Below are positions 24,031 to 33,260 of a stretch of DNA of 50,666 bases, piece by piece (position 1 is the stretch's first letter; every line of letters begins with the position of its first letter). The DNA is from Bacillota bacterium (GTDB taxonomy: Bacteria; Bacillota; Sulfobacillia; Sulfobacillales; Sulfobacillaceae). The position numbers were made by a program, and so were the translations under genes. The DNA lies in NCBI GenBank assembly GCA_021784595.1, contig JAJYHT010000014.1, forward strand, positions 1 through 50,666. Reading direction: 5' to 3'. The notes under the pieces were generated by a model. That model searched no databases and was not told the DNA's origin. It worked only from the letters and a program-made list of their open reading frames with translations.

Positions 24031-24222
24031 TGTTTTTGTCTCCTTATAAAAATTTTTTTCGCTCAGCATGATATTTTCCAAAAATAGATTTCCTATCACC
24101 AACATAGGAGAATTTGTCCACCCTCACCTTAACAAATAGCTCGCTTAATAGCTAGACTGCACCACAGTCCAAAACACTTCTTTACGATCCCGATCTCCGA
24201 CAGGCATTTCGTCGCCGTCTGA

Positions 24223-24577
24223 CTTCGCATCTTGGACCATCCGGTGCTTTGTCTCCTAGATTGCCAAGGTGTGACCCAAGTCACTTTAGCAGCCTTTGCA
24301 AAAGCGGAGGTCATGTTGACATTCGAAAGTATTGAGAACTCTGGTTGCGAAGGAGTTTATGGAACGAAAGCCACATCCTAGTGACTCCCGCGCGAAGGTC
24401 CTAACCATCACTACGACTGGGCCGGACATTCTAGAACGAGCCATGCGGCTTGTCGAACGGGTGGACCAAGAATTCTTTTCCCGTTTGAGCCCAGACTCCA
24501 CAAAAGCCGCTGCGATATTTCACGCTGATCCCGGATTAAATACTGCACAGACTGGGTTTTGCAATTTTCGGTCATAG
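24223..24577 (+). pseudogene. MarR-family regulator, frameshifted and N-terminally truncated
   Basis: Two frames together spell a MarR protein. The first (from about 24223) reads LRILDHPVLCLLDCQGVTQVTL, then AAFAKAEVMLT. A shift near 24320 moves to the second, SKVLRTLVAKEFMERKPHPSDS, then RAKVLTITTTGPDILERAM and DQEFFSRLSPD. The helix-turn-helix and the DxR wing (HPSDSR) are both present but in different frames, a stop lies upstream, and the N-terminal dimer helix is missing. Inactive as read. It sits just ahead of the TauE permease, which it may once have regulated. Confidence 0.75.
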
Positions 24578-24676
24578 TCAGGCTGTGATTGTCCTGGCCG
24601 TTGCAAAGGTTTTACTTGACGCGTGGGCATTATATGGGTAAGACTGTTAAAAACCTCTGTCTGAGGAGTGCAACAC

Positions 24677-25540
24677 GTGTTGACTACTACCACTTCCCGA
24701 TATCTGAAGCCTATGACGGTCATCTCGGTGCTTGGCCTCAGCGTCACGGGCATTGTTGTAGGACTAGCATTAGCGGACTTTGTTCCTAATGCGGCATCGT
24801 GGACTCCCTGGGCCGAATTCTTTGTCATCGGCTCTTTGGTAGGCCTGGTGGCATCATGGTTGGGCCTTGGAGGATCCATCATGTTGGTTCCTGCGCTCTT
24901 AGCTCTTCCTGGCGGGATGCTGTCTTCACATCAAATCTCCACGGCAGCGGCCCTTCAATCCACGGTGGTCGCGTTTATCGGTTATCTTTCCTACCGTCGC
25001 CAAGGATTAGTGGTCCCCAAACTCTGGTGGTCGCTAGGCGCCGCTGGCGCGGCCGGCGCGGCCGTAGGAGCGGTCCTATCCACTTATTGGTATCCTTCCG
25101 CCATTGACTTTGCATTTGCCGTTGTGAGCATTTTAGCCGCCGTCAGCTTGTTCGTTCCCAGAAAATCATCCACTCCCCAGCCGTTTCGCAAGGAACTTTT
25201 TGCGGTGACGTTTTTGGTAGGAATTTTCGGGGGCATTACCGGTATGCCAGGCGCCTTCATTTTAACTCCGGTGGTGCTGATGATGACTGGGATGTCACTT
25301 CGTCAATGCCTCGGAACCGTTCTAGGCGCCGTGTTTGTGATGGCACTGGTCTCCTCCAGCATCAAAGTCGCTACACATGAAGTGGCCTGGATTCCCACCA
25401 TAGTGTTGCTCGCCGGAGCCATCCCGCTGTCGTGGATAGGCCCGCGGCTGGCGGCGGAAACCCCAACCCGGTGGCTGAAAGCAGGCCTATTTGTGGCTAT
25501 TTTGGGAGCTACCGCTGTTACTGTGGCACATGTCATTTAA
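24677..25540 (+). CDS. TauE/SafE-family sulfite exporter-like permease
   Basis: About 287 residues with eight or so hydrophobic segments in two similar halves (GSLVGLVASWLGLGGSIMLVPALLAL in the first, VGIFGGITGMPGAFILTPVVL in the second), each with the G-G/G-P-type half-motif of TauE/SafE proteins. The family exports sulfite, sulfoacetate or other organosulfur or carboxylate anions. In a sulfur-oxidising organism sulfite export would make sense, but this is inference. GTG at 24677 lies 8 nt after GAGGAG; an earlier in-frame GTG sits too close to the site. Confidence 0.88.
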   Translation: MLTTTTSRYLKPMTVISVLGLSVTGIVVGLALADFVPNAASWTPWAEFFVIGSLVGLVASWLGLGGSIMLVPALLALPGGMLSSHQISTAAALQSTVVAFIGYLSYRRQGLVVPKLWWSLGAAGAAGAAVGAVLSTYWYPSAIDFAFAVVSILAAVSLFVPRKSSTPQPFRKELFAVTFLVGIFGGITGMPGAFILTPVVLMMTGMSLRQCLGTVLGAVFVMALVSSSIKVATHEVAWIPTIVLLAGAIPLSWIGPRLAAETPTRWLKAGLFVAILGATAVTVAHVI

Positions 25541-25590
25541 CTGTCCTATAATGCTTGTCAAATCCTGGGCAACTCCTATACTTAGGACAG
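25541..25590 (+). promoter_or_regulatory. Promoter inside an inverted repeat
   Basis: TTGTCA (25555-25560) and TATACT (25577-25582) with a 16-base spacer form a sigma-A-like promoter 43 bases before the GTG at 25625. It lies within an 8-bp inverted repeat CTGTCCTA (25541-25548)/TAGGACAG (25583-25590), whose arms flank -35 and -10 as an operator would. Confidence 0.5.
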
Positions 25591-25624
25591 AATTGCTACG
25601 ACGTCCTGATGGAGCGACTATACA

Positions 25625-26197
25625 GTGAACAGACGATGGTCATTTGGGATATGGGGGGGCACGGCGTTGCTGGGCATCGCCTTACTTGTCGTCGGCGCCC
25701 ATATTTGGCAACAACATCAAGCGATGAATCAACGGGTGTCCGCCGTTGCGGTCACAGTCCTACGACAAGAGGCCTTCATTGGCAGTCGGTCTAGTGATTC
25801 ACAAATCCCCTCCCAATTAACACACCAATTGGTACCGGGAAGTCAGGCTGCCTTATGGACGGATTGGGTTTGGTCTCAATCGCATCCTAAAACGCCACTG
25901 CGCTATGCAATCAAGTCAGTTCGCTTTTTAGCCTCAGGAATTACCGCATCGGTCAATTCACCCACATCGGCTACGGTGTCATTAGCCTTTACGGTCACCC
26001 GCTCCCTCGCACCCAAAGGACAGAGCCAAGTGACGGGGGCCGCTACGGTATACTTATCACGATCAGGCCAAAGTTGGCAGGTTTACGGACTAACTTATAA
26101 TTATAGTCCCCGCGCCAGCATAACTTCTCCTTCCAGTGCCTATCAATGGGACTTGTGGCATTTGAACCCAACCGCCCGATTGCCGCAAGGAACCTAA
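25625..26197 (+). CDS. Membrane-anchored hypothetical protein
   Basis: 190 residues with GTG start (weak ribosome-binding site GAGCG). One N-terminal membrane helix (WSFGIWGGTALLGIALLVVGAHIW), then an extracytoplasmic Ser/Thr-rich domain without a recognised motif (TATVSLAFTVTRSLAPKGQS, TGAATVYLSRSGQSWQVYGL). The late strand pattern V-Y-L-x-R-x-G-x-W-x-V resembles NTF2-like or conjugal-transfer-type outer domains, but not enough to name. It converges on spoVT and shares its terminator hairpin. Confidence 0.7.
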   Translation: MNRRWSFGIWGGTALLGIALLVVGAHIWQQHQAMNQRVSAVAVTVLRQEAFIGSRSSDSQIPSQLTHQLVPGSQAALWTDWVWSQSHPKTPLRYAIKSVRFLASGITASVNSPTSATVSLAFTVTRSLAPKGQSQVTGAATVYLSRSGQSWQVYGLTYNYSPRASITSPSSAYQWDLWHLNPTARLPQGT

Positions 26198-26205
26198 AAA
26201 GAAAA

Positions 26206-26240
26206 CCGCAATGGCCACAGGTTTAGGGCAGACATTGCGG
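26206..26240 (-). terminator. Terminator of spoVT
   Basis: CCGCAATG (26206-26213) pairs with CATTGCGG (26233-26240), an 8-bp stem. On the minus strand it is followed by TTTTCTTTTT, a classic rho-independent tail. It may also slow convergent plus-strand transcripts. Confidence 0.85.
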
Positions 26241-26276
26241 ACTTCCTCACGGGTCATGCCGATGGTGATGCCAGAT

Positions 26277-26831
26277 CTATTGCTCCATTTGTTTCGCTAG
26301 GAAGCCCGCCGCCGTTTCGGCCAACTTCACTTCCATTTCTCCCATCTTGACATCGGGTTCGCGACTGCAGATGATAATCGCACCAATGGGGTCCCCTTCG
26401 GAGATAATGGGGGCTATCACTTCTGCCACAAACTTATCTTCGTCGTCGTCGCCTATGACGCTTCCCTTCGGCCTATGATCGCCCCGGTTGTAAAATAGCG
26501 TCTTACGCTCTTCCATCGACTTTTCCACCAGTGTCCCCAGCGACTTGTTGAGGAACTCCTTTTTGGGGGCCCCGGCCACTGCGATGACCGCGTCGCGGTC
26601 GGCGATAAGCGCGATATGGCCCACGGCCTCATTGAGCGAGTCCGCATACTCTTTAGCAAAATCACCCAGCTCGCCGATAGGTGAATATTTCTTGAGAATC
26701 ACCTCGCCGTCGCGGTCGACGAAAATCTCCAACGGATCGCCCTCCCGAATGCGTAAGGTTCTCCGTATTTCTTTGGGAATTACCACGCGCCCCAGGTCAT
26801 CAATCCGGCGCACAATCCCGGTTGCCTTCAC
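26277..26831 (-). CDS. spoVT: Stage V sporulation protein T
   Basis: 184 residues. N-terminal AbrB-type swapped-hairpin DNA-binding domain MKATGIVRRIDDLGRVVIPK with EIRRTLRIREGDPLEIFVDR; C-terminal GAF domain, about 57-180 (VGHIALIADRDAVIAVAGAP, EVIAPIISEGDPIGAIIICS). SpoVT is a forespore regulator that adjusts sigma-G-dependent genes. Start GTG follows AAAGGAGG. Length equals the family. In Bacillus spoVT is followed by yabM; here the two are separated by the accessory region. Confidence 0.98.
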   Translation of the reverse strand: MKATGIVRRIDDLGRVVIPKEIRRTLRIREGDPLEIFVDRDGEVILKKYSPIGELGDFAKEYADSLNEAVGHIALIADRDAVIAVAGAPKKEFLNKSLGTLVEKSMEERKTLFYNRGDHRPKGSVIGDDDEDKFVAEVIAPIISEGDPIGAIIICSREPDVKMGEMEVKLAETAAGFLAKQMEQ

Positions 26832-26864
26832 TGAAGACCCTCCTTTCGCTGAGCTCTTCAGAGG

Positions 26865-26895
26865 TAGTATATCGACCTTGCTACCTCCTTATGCA
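26865..26895 (-). promoter_or_regulatory. Sigma-G-like promoter of spoVT
   Basis: On the minus strand TGCATA (26895-26890) matches the sigma-G -35 (TGMATA) and TATACTA (26871-26865) is one base from the -10 CATACTA, with an 18-base spacer. It lies 34 bases before the spoVT start. Bacillus spoVT is known to use sigma-G. Confidence 0.6.
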
Positions 26896-26926
26896 TTTTT
26901 TCCCGTTTCTGCCGAATGGTACTAGA

Positions 26927-27880
26927 TTAACCGTTTTGGTACAGTTTAACGTGCGCTTGTCGTTCCAAGCCCGATGCCCAACGCTGAAAAGCAACGGATT
27001 TGGCATTTTGAATCAACTGGGCTTCAATTTCTGGTCGCACCTGGCTGTACGGAATTGCCGTGCCTGGCTTTGCGGCCTGAACTTCGATGATAGAGTAGCC
27101 TAAATGTGTCGCGACTATACCATATTGCCCTGTACCCAAGCGGTTAATCATCGAGATTATCGGCAACGGCAAATTGGTTGACACGCCTAGTTTGATCCAT
27201 CCCATGGATCCTCCGAGTTTGGCGGTGGCAGAATCTTTAGAGTCTCGACGGGCTAATGAAGAAAAGTCAGCCCCTTTTTTGAGTTGGGCCTCGAGGGAAA
27301 TAGCTTGCGGTTTGGTGGATACCACAATTTGACGGGCTAGTTTGGAGGCTGGACTGACAAAAAGTCCTTGGTTGGCAGCATAAAAAGTCTGGGCTGCACT
27401 CGGCGCCAATGTCCCATTGTGGGCGGTTACCTGATTGAATGCAGCTTGCAACACCATTTGGTCCGCCACGAAGCGGCGAAAATCTTCTGCCGTCAACTGT
27501 TGAGCATTCAAAGCTCGACTCAGTGCTGTTGGGCCCCCCAACATGGGGGCTACTTTATGTTGTAAAAACTCAGCGGCTTGTTGCGATGCCGTCTGAAAAG
27601 AGATGACATGATGGCCCAGTGTCCATCGCTCAACAACCGTTTGTTGCACCAATTCCGACAGCTGCGCTCTCTCGGCAGTCTTGGTGGTGGGCAATCGAAC
27701 CCCTTCCAGGATATTGGTAGCGCCTACCGCCACGTGCCAGTCATGTTCCGTTATTGCCGTCTGGTCCACCGTGGCTAAGGTAGGCGACGGAGCGCTCGCG
27801 GTTGTCCCACACCCAGCGAGTACTAGGCCCATGAACAAGAACAGCGTCCCACTTCTCTTATCCGCTTTGTTCCTTGGCAC
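26927..27880 (-). CDS. PrsA/PpiC-like foldase lipoprotein
   Basis: 317 residues. A short lipoprotein signal with lipobox VLAGC near residue 24, then a SurA/PrsA-like helical N domain (ATVDQTAITEHDWHVAV; ELVQQTVVERWTLGHHVIS) and a PpiC-type parvulin domain at about 190-280 (KLARQIVVSTKPQAISLEA; LGGSMGWIKLG; LGYSIIEVQA). It likely helps fold exported proteins outside the membrane. It lies downstream of mfd and overlaps it by 23 bases, so it is in the mfd transcript. In other Firmicutes prsA-like genes next to mfd-spoVT are frequent. Confidence 0.92.
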   Translation of the reverse strand: MPRNKADKRSGTLFLFMGLVLAGCGTTASAPSPTLATVDQTAITEHDWHVAVGATNILEGVRLPTTKTAERAQLSELVQQTVVERWTLGHHVISFQTASQQAAEFLQHKVAPMLGGPTALSRALNAQQLTAEDFRRFVADQMVLQAAFNQVTAHNGTLAPSAAQTFYAANQGLFVSPASKLARQIVVSTKPQAISLEAQLKKGADFSSLARRDSKDSATAKLGGSMGWIKLGVSTNLPLPIISMINRLGTGQYGIVATHLGYSIIEVQAAKPGTAIPYSQVRPEIEAQLIQNAKSVAFQRWASGLERQAHVKLYQNG

Positions 27881-30800
27881 TCTGTGTAGCCTCCCCCATG
27901 ATGGTCAATCCTTCCAGCATCAGGCTCAAGGCTTGATCGATACTGGCTCGGGGAGGAAGTTTGATGCTGAGTTCAGGGGCCTTGCCAACTCCGGGCACCA
28001 GACGTCCGGGGAATCTTTGGGCTAAGCTGCTTATGGCCTTGGATCCCACGGGCGAATCGCCCGCACTCCTAAACAACACGCGATCTCTCTTATGGATCAC
28101 CGCAGTTAAGCGTAGTTCTTTGGCCATTACGCGAACTTTGGTCAAGTTGGCCAACGCGGATACTGCGGGCGGCATAGGTCCAAAGCGATCACCCATTTCA
28201 TCAATGAGCTCCTCCACCTCGGTTAAGCTTTTGGCAGATACCATGCGTTTATACAATGAAATTTTGTGCCGCGGATCGGCAATATAGCCATCCGGCAGAT
28301 AAGCGTCAATCTCCAGCTCAATGCTGGGTTCAATCGAGACCTCCGTCATCTCTCCCTTTAGTTCCCGAATCGCCTGGCCTAACATCTCTGTGTACAGATC
28401 AAATCCTACCGAAGCGATAAATCCGTGTTGTTCAGAACCCAATAGATTGCCGGCGCCGCGAATTTCCAGATCCCGCAGAGCCAGTTGATAGCCAGCTCCT
28501 AATTCCGTAAATTCGCGTATGGCGTCAAGCCGCTTTTCGGCAGCCATGGTTAGCGTCTTGTCGCGTCGAAATGTGAAGTACGCGTAGGCTAGACGCGAGG
28601 AACGGCCGACCCGCCCCCGCAATTGATATAACTGCGCCAACCCCAAGTGATCCGCGTCCTCCACAATAATGGTATTGGCATTGGGAATGTCCAGTCCCGA
28701 TTCGATAATGCTGGTGGCCACCAGCACATCATATTCCTGGTCGATAAAGCGTGCCATCACATCTTCAATCCGCTGCTCCTCCATCTGGCCATGCACCACA
28801 GCCACCCGCAAGTCCGGAAAAACCTTCAAGAGCCGCATCACGGCGGCGTCCATGGCCATAATGCGATTTTGCACGTAAAAGACCTGCCCTCCTCGATCAA
28901 TTTCCCGCCGAATGGCTTCACGCACCAGATCTTCGTCGAATTCGGCTACTACGGTCTCAACCGGGAGTCGATCTTCAGGAGGCGTTTCAATCAGACTCAT
29001 GTCGCGGATGCCCACCATGGCCATATGCAATGTTCTAGGAATTGGCGTGGCCGATAGGGTTAAAACATCTACGCTTTCTTTCAAGCTTTTTATGCGCTCT
29101 TTATGAGCCACGCCAAATCGATGTTCCTCGTCAATGATCAAGAGGCCCAAGTCAGAAAACTTGACATCCTTGCCCAACAGACGGTGAGTACCAATCAACA
29201 AATCTACTTTCCCGTGTTTCGTATCTTCTAAGATAGCCTTTTGCTGTTTGGCGGTACGAAAGCGGGACAAGGCTTCCACCGCAACTGGATAGCCAGCCAG
29301 ACGGCCCTTGGCGGTTTGATAGTGCTGTTCCGCCAACAGGGTGGTAGGCACTAGAAAAGCCACTTGCTTTCCCGCCATAATTGCCTTAAAAGCAGCCCGC
29401 AAGGCTACTTCGGTCTTGCCGTATCCTACATCGCCGCACAACAATCGATCCATGGGCCGTCCGCGTTCCATATCCCACTTGATCTCGCGTACTGACCGCA
29501 ATTGGTCTAAAGTTTCCACGTAACCGAAGGATGCTTCAAATTCCGCCTGCCAAGGGGTGTCCGGACCAAATACGTAGCCCGGCCGAGCTTCGCGGAGAGC
29601 ATACAGTTTGATTAATTCCTCCGCCATTTCCCTGACTGAGGCTTTCACTTTCTCTTTAACCCGGGACCACTCGGCCCCTCCCATCTTGGAGAGCCGAGGC
29701 GCCTGTCCCTCAATGCCTACATACTTTTGCACCAGTCCTAACTGGTCCACGGGGACGTACAGGGTATCGTCACCAGCATATTGCACCTGCAGGTAATCTT
29801 TATGCTGCGATTGAATTTCCAGGGTCCGGATCCCGACGTAACGGCCAACTCCGTGGGTGATGTGCACCACAAAATCCCCCGGCCGCAAATCTTGTACTCG
29901 AACGCCAGCTCGGGTTATCGTCCTGCGAGTCGATTGCGGACGAATTTCCCTCCCGGTGAGCTCGGTCTCGCCTAACAAGGCCAGGCTTAACTCTGGCACT
30001 ACAAACCCGTGGCCAATTTGGCCGACCAAGACGCTAATTTCTCCTGGTGCGCCAATTCCCCACCGTACTGGCAATCCCTGTTCCAACAACTGTTGCTGCA
30101 TAACATGGGCCGCATCGGAATCGCGCAGCACCACCCCTACCCGCAATCGGCTTTTAGCCAAGCGGGTCAATTCGGTTTTCAACAATTCCATTTGGCCATG
30201 GATGCGAGGCGCGGGCCGCCCTGTCAACTGCAGGCTCACTAGCGCGGTTTTGCGTTTGTGCGGCAAGAGGGACAAACTAACATCCGCATATCCTTTCAAC
30301 CGGGCAAAAAAAGCATCCTGCGACAAGGTCGTTTCCAATTCAACCGGGATCAAATCACCCCGTTCCAATCGGTGCTCCTTCTCGACCAAATCCTCTTTGT
30401 CGCTTCCTAACAGCGCTTGGGCAATGCGCGGCCAATCATCGTACACAATCAGCGGGGACTTGACAAACGTTTCCGTTAAGGGCACCAAGGTCCCAAACGC
30501 GGCAGCAAATCGGTCTATGCCGGGAAATGCCCGGTCTTCTGATAAATCATGCAGATAGTGGCCGAAACGTTCTCTGGCTTTGACCGCCTGGTCCAATTGC
30601 CCGACCGACTCTAAATTGTGAATCATTTGGGCTGACTCGTCGGCAATTCGTGTCATAGCCCGTTGCCGCTGATCTTTGGTCCAAATCATCTCGCGTGCTT
30701 TGGGAATCACTGCTTGTTGGCGCATTTCCAAGGTTCTTTGCGTGATCGGATCGAAAGTGCGCAAGGTGTCAACTTCGTCACCATACCATTCTATGCGCAC

Positions 30801-31367
30801 CGGTTCATCTCCCGGGGGCCAAACGTCGACAATGCCACCTCGCACCGCATATTGTCCTTCGCCGTCCACTTCGCTAACGCGGGTGTAGCCGGATTGCTCC
30901 AACCCGGTTAAGACATCCTGTATAGAAAGAGTTTGACCGACCGCCACCTCTAAATTCCAGGCCCGGTGGCGCAACAACAATTGGCGGGCCGATGCAACCG
31001 GCACCACCAAAACAACGTTGGCTTTTTGTTGCGCAGCCGATAGTGCGACAGTCCTCCGATGGCTCCACTCCGGGCTCTCAGCCGTCACCTCACCAAGTAT
31101 TAAAGGTCGCGGAGGCAACAGATAGACCGCATGATTGGGCAGATATTGGCTAATTTCCGCTTCAACCCGACGCGCTTCTTGAAAACCTGCCGTAACCACC
31201 ATCACAGGCCGAGCGATCTCGGCTGTCATGGCTGCCGTTAGATAGGCGGGCATAGCGCCCGATAAGCCGTACACTTCTGCCGACTGCCCCTTACGAAGGG
31301 CGTCGATCAATTTGCCATACGGTTCATGACTGCGTAAAAGTCCAATGAGCTCGCTGAGATGACCCAC
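27858..31367 (-). CDS. mfd: Transcription-repair coupling factor
   Basis: 1169 residues, full length. UvrB-homology region at the N terminus ([40 protein letters not shown]), an RNA-polymerase-interaction domain in the middle ([20 protein letters not shown]), then the RecG-like helicase with Walker [12 protein letters not shown] at about 645, DEEH at about 745 and the [18 protein letters not shown] motif, and the TRCF C-terminal domain. Mfd removes RNA polymerase stalled at lesions and recruits UvrA. It stands between fin and the PrsA-like gene, as in the Bacillus order. Confidence 0.98.
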   Translation of the reverse strand: MGHLSELIGLLRSHEPYGKLIDALRKGQSAEVYGLSGAMPAYLTAAMTAEIARPVMVVTAGFQEARRVEAEISQYLPNHAVYLLPPRPLILGEVTAESPEWSHRRTVALSAAQQKANVVLVVPVASARQLLLRHRAWNLEVAVGQTLSIQDVLTGLEQSGYTRVSEVDGEGQYAVRGGIVDVWPPGDEPVRIEWYGDEVDTLRTFDPITQRTLEMRQQAVIPKAREMIWTKDQRQRAMTRIADESAQMIHNLESVGQLDQAVKARERFGHYLHDLSEDRAFPGIDRFAAAFGTLVPLTETFVKSPLIVYDDWPRIAQALLGSDKEDLVEKEHRLERGDLIPVELETTLSQDAFFARLKGYADVSLSLLPHKRKTALVSLQLTGRPAPRIHGQMELLKTELTRLAKSRLRVGVVLRDSDAAHVMQQQLLEQGLPVRWGIGAPGEISVLVGQIGHGFVVPELSLALLGETELTGREIRPQSTRRTITRAGVRVQDLRPGDFVVHITHGVGRYVGIRTLEIQSQHKDYLQVQYAGDDTLYVPVDQLGLVQKYVGIEGQAPRLSKMGGAEWSRVKEKVKASVREMAEELIKLYALREARPGYVFGPDTPWQAEFEASFGYVETLDQLRSVREIKWDMERGRPMDRLLCGDVGYGKTEVALRAAFKAIMAGKQVAFLVPTTLLAEQHYQTAKGRLAGYPVAVEALSRFRTAKQQKAILEDTKHGKVDLLIGTHRLLGKDVKFSDLGLLIIDEEHRFGVAHKERIKSLKESVDVLTLSATPIPRTLHMAMVGIRDMSLIETPPEDRLPVETVVAEFDEDLVREAIRREIDRGGQVFYVQNRIMAMDAAVMRLLKVFPDLRVAVVHGQMEEQRIEDVMARFIDQEYDVLVATSIIESGLDIPNANTIIVEDADHLGLAQLYQLRGRVGRSSRLAYAYFTFRRDKTLTMAAEKRLDAIREFTELGAGYQLALRDLEIRGAGNLLGSEQHGFIASVGFDLYTEMLGQAIRELKGEMTEVSIEPSIELEIDAYLPDGYIADPRHKISLYKRMVSAKSLTEVEELIDEMGDRFGPMPPAVSALANLTKVRVMAKELRLTAVIHKRDRVLFRSAGDSPVGSKAISSLAQRFPGRLVPGVGKAPELSIKLPPRASIDQALSLMLEGLTIMGEATQSAKEQSG

Positions 31368-31446
31368 CCGGCCCCCACCCCTCGAAAAATGACAGACGAA
31401 AATGAGGGCCCGTCCGAAGATCGGCCCGTAAAGCTCTCTTTAGTCC

Positions 31447-31653
31447 CTAGTTATACCACAGATCGTCCATCCACGGTACCGGCAGACAATGATCGCACAA
31501 GACTTTTACCAAAGCCGTGCCATCGGACCCGATTTCTAAAATTTCTTCTTGCTCATCTGCTGACAAACTGTGCAATCCGAGCCTTTTATCGGTCCAATCT
31601 CCGCCAAACTCTCCAATTCGTCTCCGACAATGTCGGCACACATAACGCACCAC
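31447..31653 (-). CDS. fin: Anti-sigma-F factor Fin (YabK)
   Basis: 68 residues. Two Cys pairs (CRHC and CDHC) form a zinc ribbon around DKRLGLHSLSADEQEEILEI and GSDGTALVKVLCDHC, which is the Fin/DUF2757 pattern. Fin binds sigma-F in the forespore and helps switch to sigma-G. Two GTG codons in tandem follow GAGGGAG. Position between pth and mfd equals yabK in Bacillus, supporting the call beyond the short sequence. Confidence 0.9.
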   Translation of the reverse strand: MVRYVCRHCRRRIGEFGGDWTDKRLGLHSLSADEQEEILEIGSDGTALVKVLCDHCLPVPWMDDLWYN

Positions 31654-31724
31654 AAATGCTCCCTCATTTCCCAGAGTCTTTGTGGTCTAGTGTGCCCAAG
31701 CCTCTTTGGCCCCAATCCCGTCCC

Positions 31725-32264
31725 CTAGCGATTAAACTGGCTCATCGCCCGTTCCATCCCCATGTCGAGCGCAGCTGTCACGGCATCTGCGCCACGTTCC
31801 AAGGTTTCGGTTAAGATTGGCCATTCGTCGCCCGTGAACCGTCTCAGAACCCAGTCAATGACACCCACGTCCCCAGGCGGTCGGTCAATGCCGATTTTGA
31901 GTCGAGAAAAATTTTCCGTGCCGATTTCTTGAATGATCGACTTTAGGCCGTTGTGGCCGCCGCTAGAACCACTCGTCCTCAGGCGGATGCGACCCAACGG
32001 CAGGTCCATGTCATCAGCCACCACCAAAATCTGGCTCGAGCTCCACCGATGCCATCGCATCATGGGGCGCACCACATGCCCACTCAGATTCATATAGGTC
32101 AAGGGTTTAAGAAACCAGCAACCGTTGTGCGACGCCACTAAACCATATCGGCTTTTGGCAAAGTGAAATCCCCTCCGTTTGGCCAGGAGATCTAACACCA
32201 TGAAGCCCACGTTGTGACGGGTCTTGGCATAGTCCAACCCTGGATTGCCAAGACCCACTACCAA
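31725..32264 (-). CDS. pth: Peptidyl-tRNA hydrolase
   Basis: 179 residues. Family marks: VVGLGNPGLDYAKTRHNVGF at the start with catalytic His (NVGF region), LTYMNLSGHVV, LVVADDMDLPLGRIRLRTSG, SSGGHNGLKSII. Pth frees tRNA from peptidyl-tRNA. TTG at 32264 with AGGAG 6 nt ahead is the correct start: it yields the family N terminus, while the longer frame overlaps prs by more than 40 bases. Known as spoVC in Bacillus. It follows prs by 16 bases. Confidence 0.95.
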   Translation of the reverse strand: MVVGLGNPGLDYAKTRHNVGFMVLDLLAKRRGFHFAKSRYGLVASHNGCWFLKPLTYMNLSGHVVRPMMRWHRWSSSQILVVADDMDLPLGRIRLRTSGSSGGHNGLKSIIQEIGTENFSRLKIGIDRPPGDVGVIDWVLRRFTGDEWPILTETLERGADAVTAALDMGMERAMSQFNR

Positions 32265-32280
32265 TTGAATCTCCTGACCG

Positions 32281-33225
32281 TCACTCAAAGAGCTTGGAAA
32301 CCGACAAGTCCTCATGCACACGCATAATCGCTTCGGCCATTAAACCAGCTACTGAATTCACTTGGATGCGGGCCAAAGGCTGCTGCAAGAGAATGGTATC
32401 GGTAACCAACACCTCCTTAATAACCGAATCATTTAACATCTGCGTCGAATTGCCCGAAAACACTGGATGAGTACAAGCAGCGTATACCGCTTGCGCACCC
32501 AGATCCATAATGGCCGCAGCGGCCTTGACAATGGTACCCCCGGTATCAATCATATCGTCCACAATCACCACGGTCTTATCGCGCACTTTGCCGATTACGT
32601 TGACCACTTCCGAAACATTGGGCGCGGGTCGCCGTTTATCAATGAATCCCAAGGGGGCTCCCAAATCCTTGGCCATTTTTCTAGCCCTATAGACGCCACC
32701 CGCATCTGGAGAAAATATCATCAGATTGTCCAGTTTTTTGCCGGATATGGCTTCGGACAAAATGCGGCTCCCTTGCAGATTGTCAACCGGAATATCAAAA
32801 AATCCCTGTATTTGCGGCGCGTGCAAGTCCATGGTCAAGACCCGGCGTGCACCCGCCACCGTAATCAAGTTGGCCACCAACTTGGCGGATATGGGCTCGC
32901 GTCCCTGTTCCTTGCGGTCTTGTCTCGCATATCCATAAAACGGCACCACGGCAGTCACCCGCCGGGCCGAGGCGCGCCGCGCCGCGTCAATGAGCAAGAG
33001 CAACTCCATTAAATTGTCGTTTACCGGCCCCGAGGTAGGCTGAATAATATAGACATCGGCGCCACGGACATTTTCTAAAAGACGCACCCGAATCTCGCCA
33101 TTGGAAAACCTGCCGACATCGGCCTGTCCCAGCATAATGCCCAAATACGCGGCAATTTTTTCGGCCAAGGGCCGATTCGCGTTGCCTGTAAAGATTTTTA
33201 GTTCGCCTTCCCGTTCGAACCCCAT
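32281..33225 (-). CDS. prs: Ribose-phosphate pyrophosphokinase
   Basis: 314 residues, class I PRPP synthase. ELKIFTGNANRPLAEKIAAY opens the protein; GRFSNGEIRVRLLENVRGAD and VVPFYGYARQDRKEQGREPI carry ATP and ribose-5-phosphate contacts; DLHAPQIQGFFDIPVDNL is the flexible/catalytic region and VVIVDDMIDTGGTI the PRPP loop. It makes PRPP for nucleotides, His and Trp. The ATG at 33225 follows a GGAAGGGG site and begins the family sequence; the frame is open further into glmU. It lies just after glmU. Confidence 0.98.
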   Translation of the reverse strand: MGFEREGELKIFTGNANRPLAEKIAAYLGIMLGQADVGRFSNGEIRVRLLENVRGADVYIIQPTSGPVNDNLMELLLLIDAARRASARRVTAVVPFYGYARQDRKEQGREPISAKLVANLITVAGARRVLTMDLHAPQIQGFFDIPVDNLQGSRILSEAISGKKLDNLMIFSPDAGGVYRARKMAKDLGAPLGFIDKRRPAPNVSEVVNVIGKVRDKTVVIVDDMIDTGGTIVKAAAAIMDLGAQAVYAACTHPVFSGNSTQMLNDSVIKEVLVTDTILLQQPLARIQVNSVAGLMAEAIMRVHEDLSVSKLFE

Positions 33226-33260
33226 GAGCCCGTATGTACCCCTTCCTGTCGTTGCCTCGC

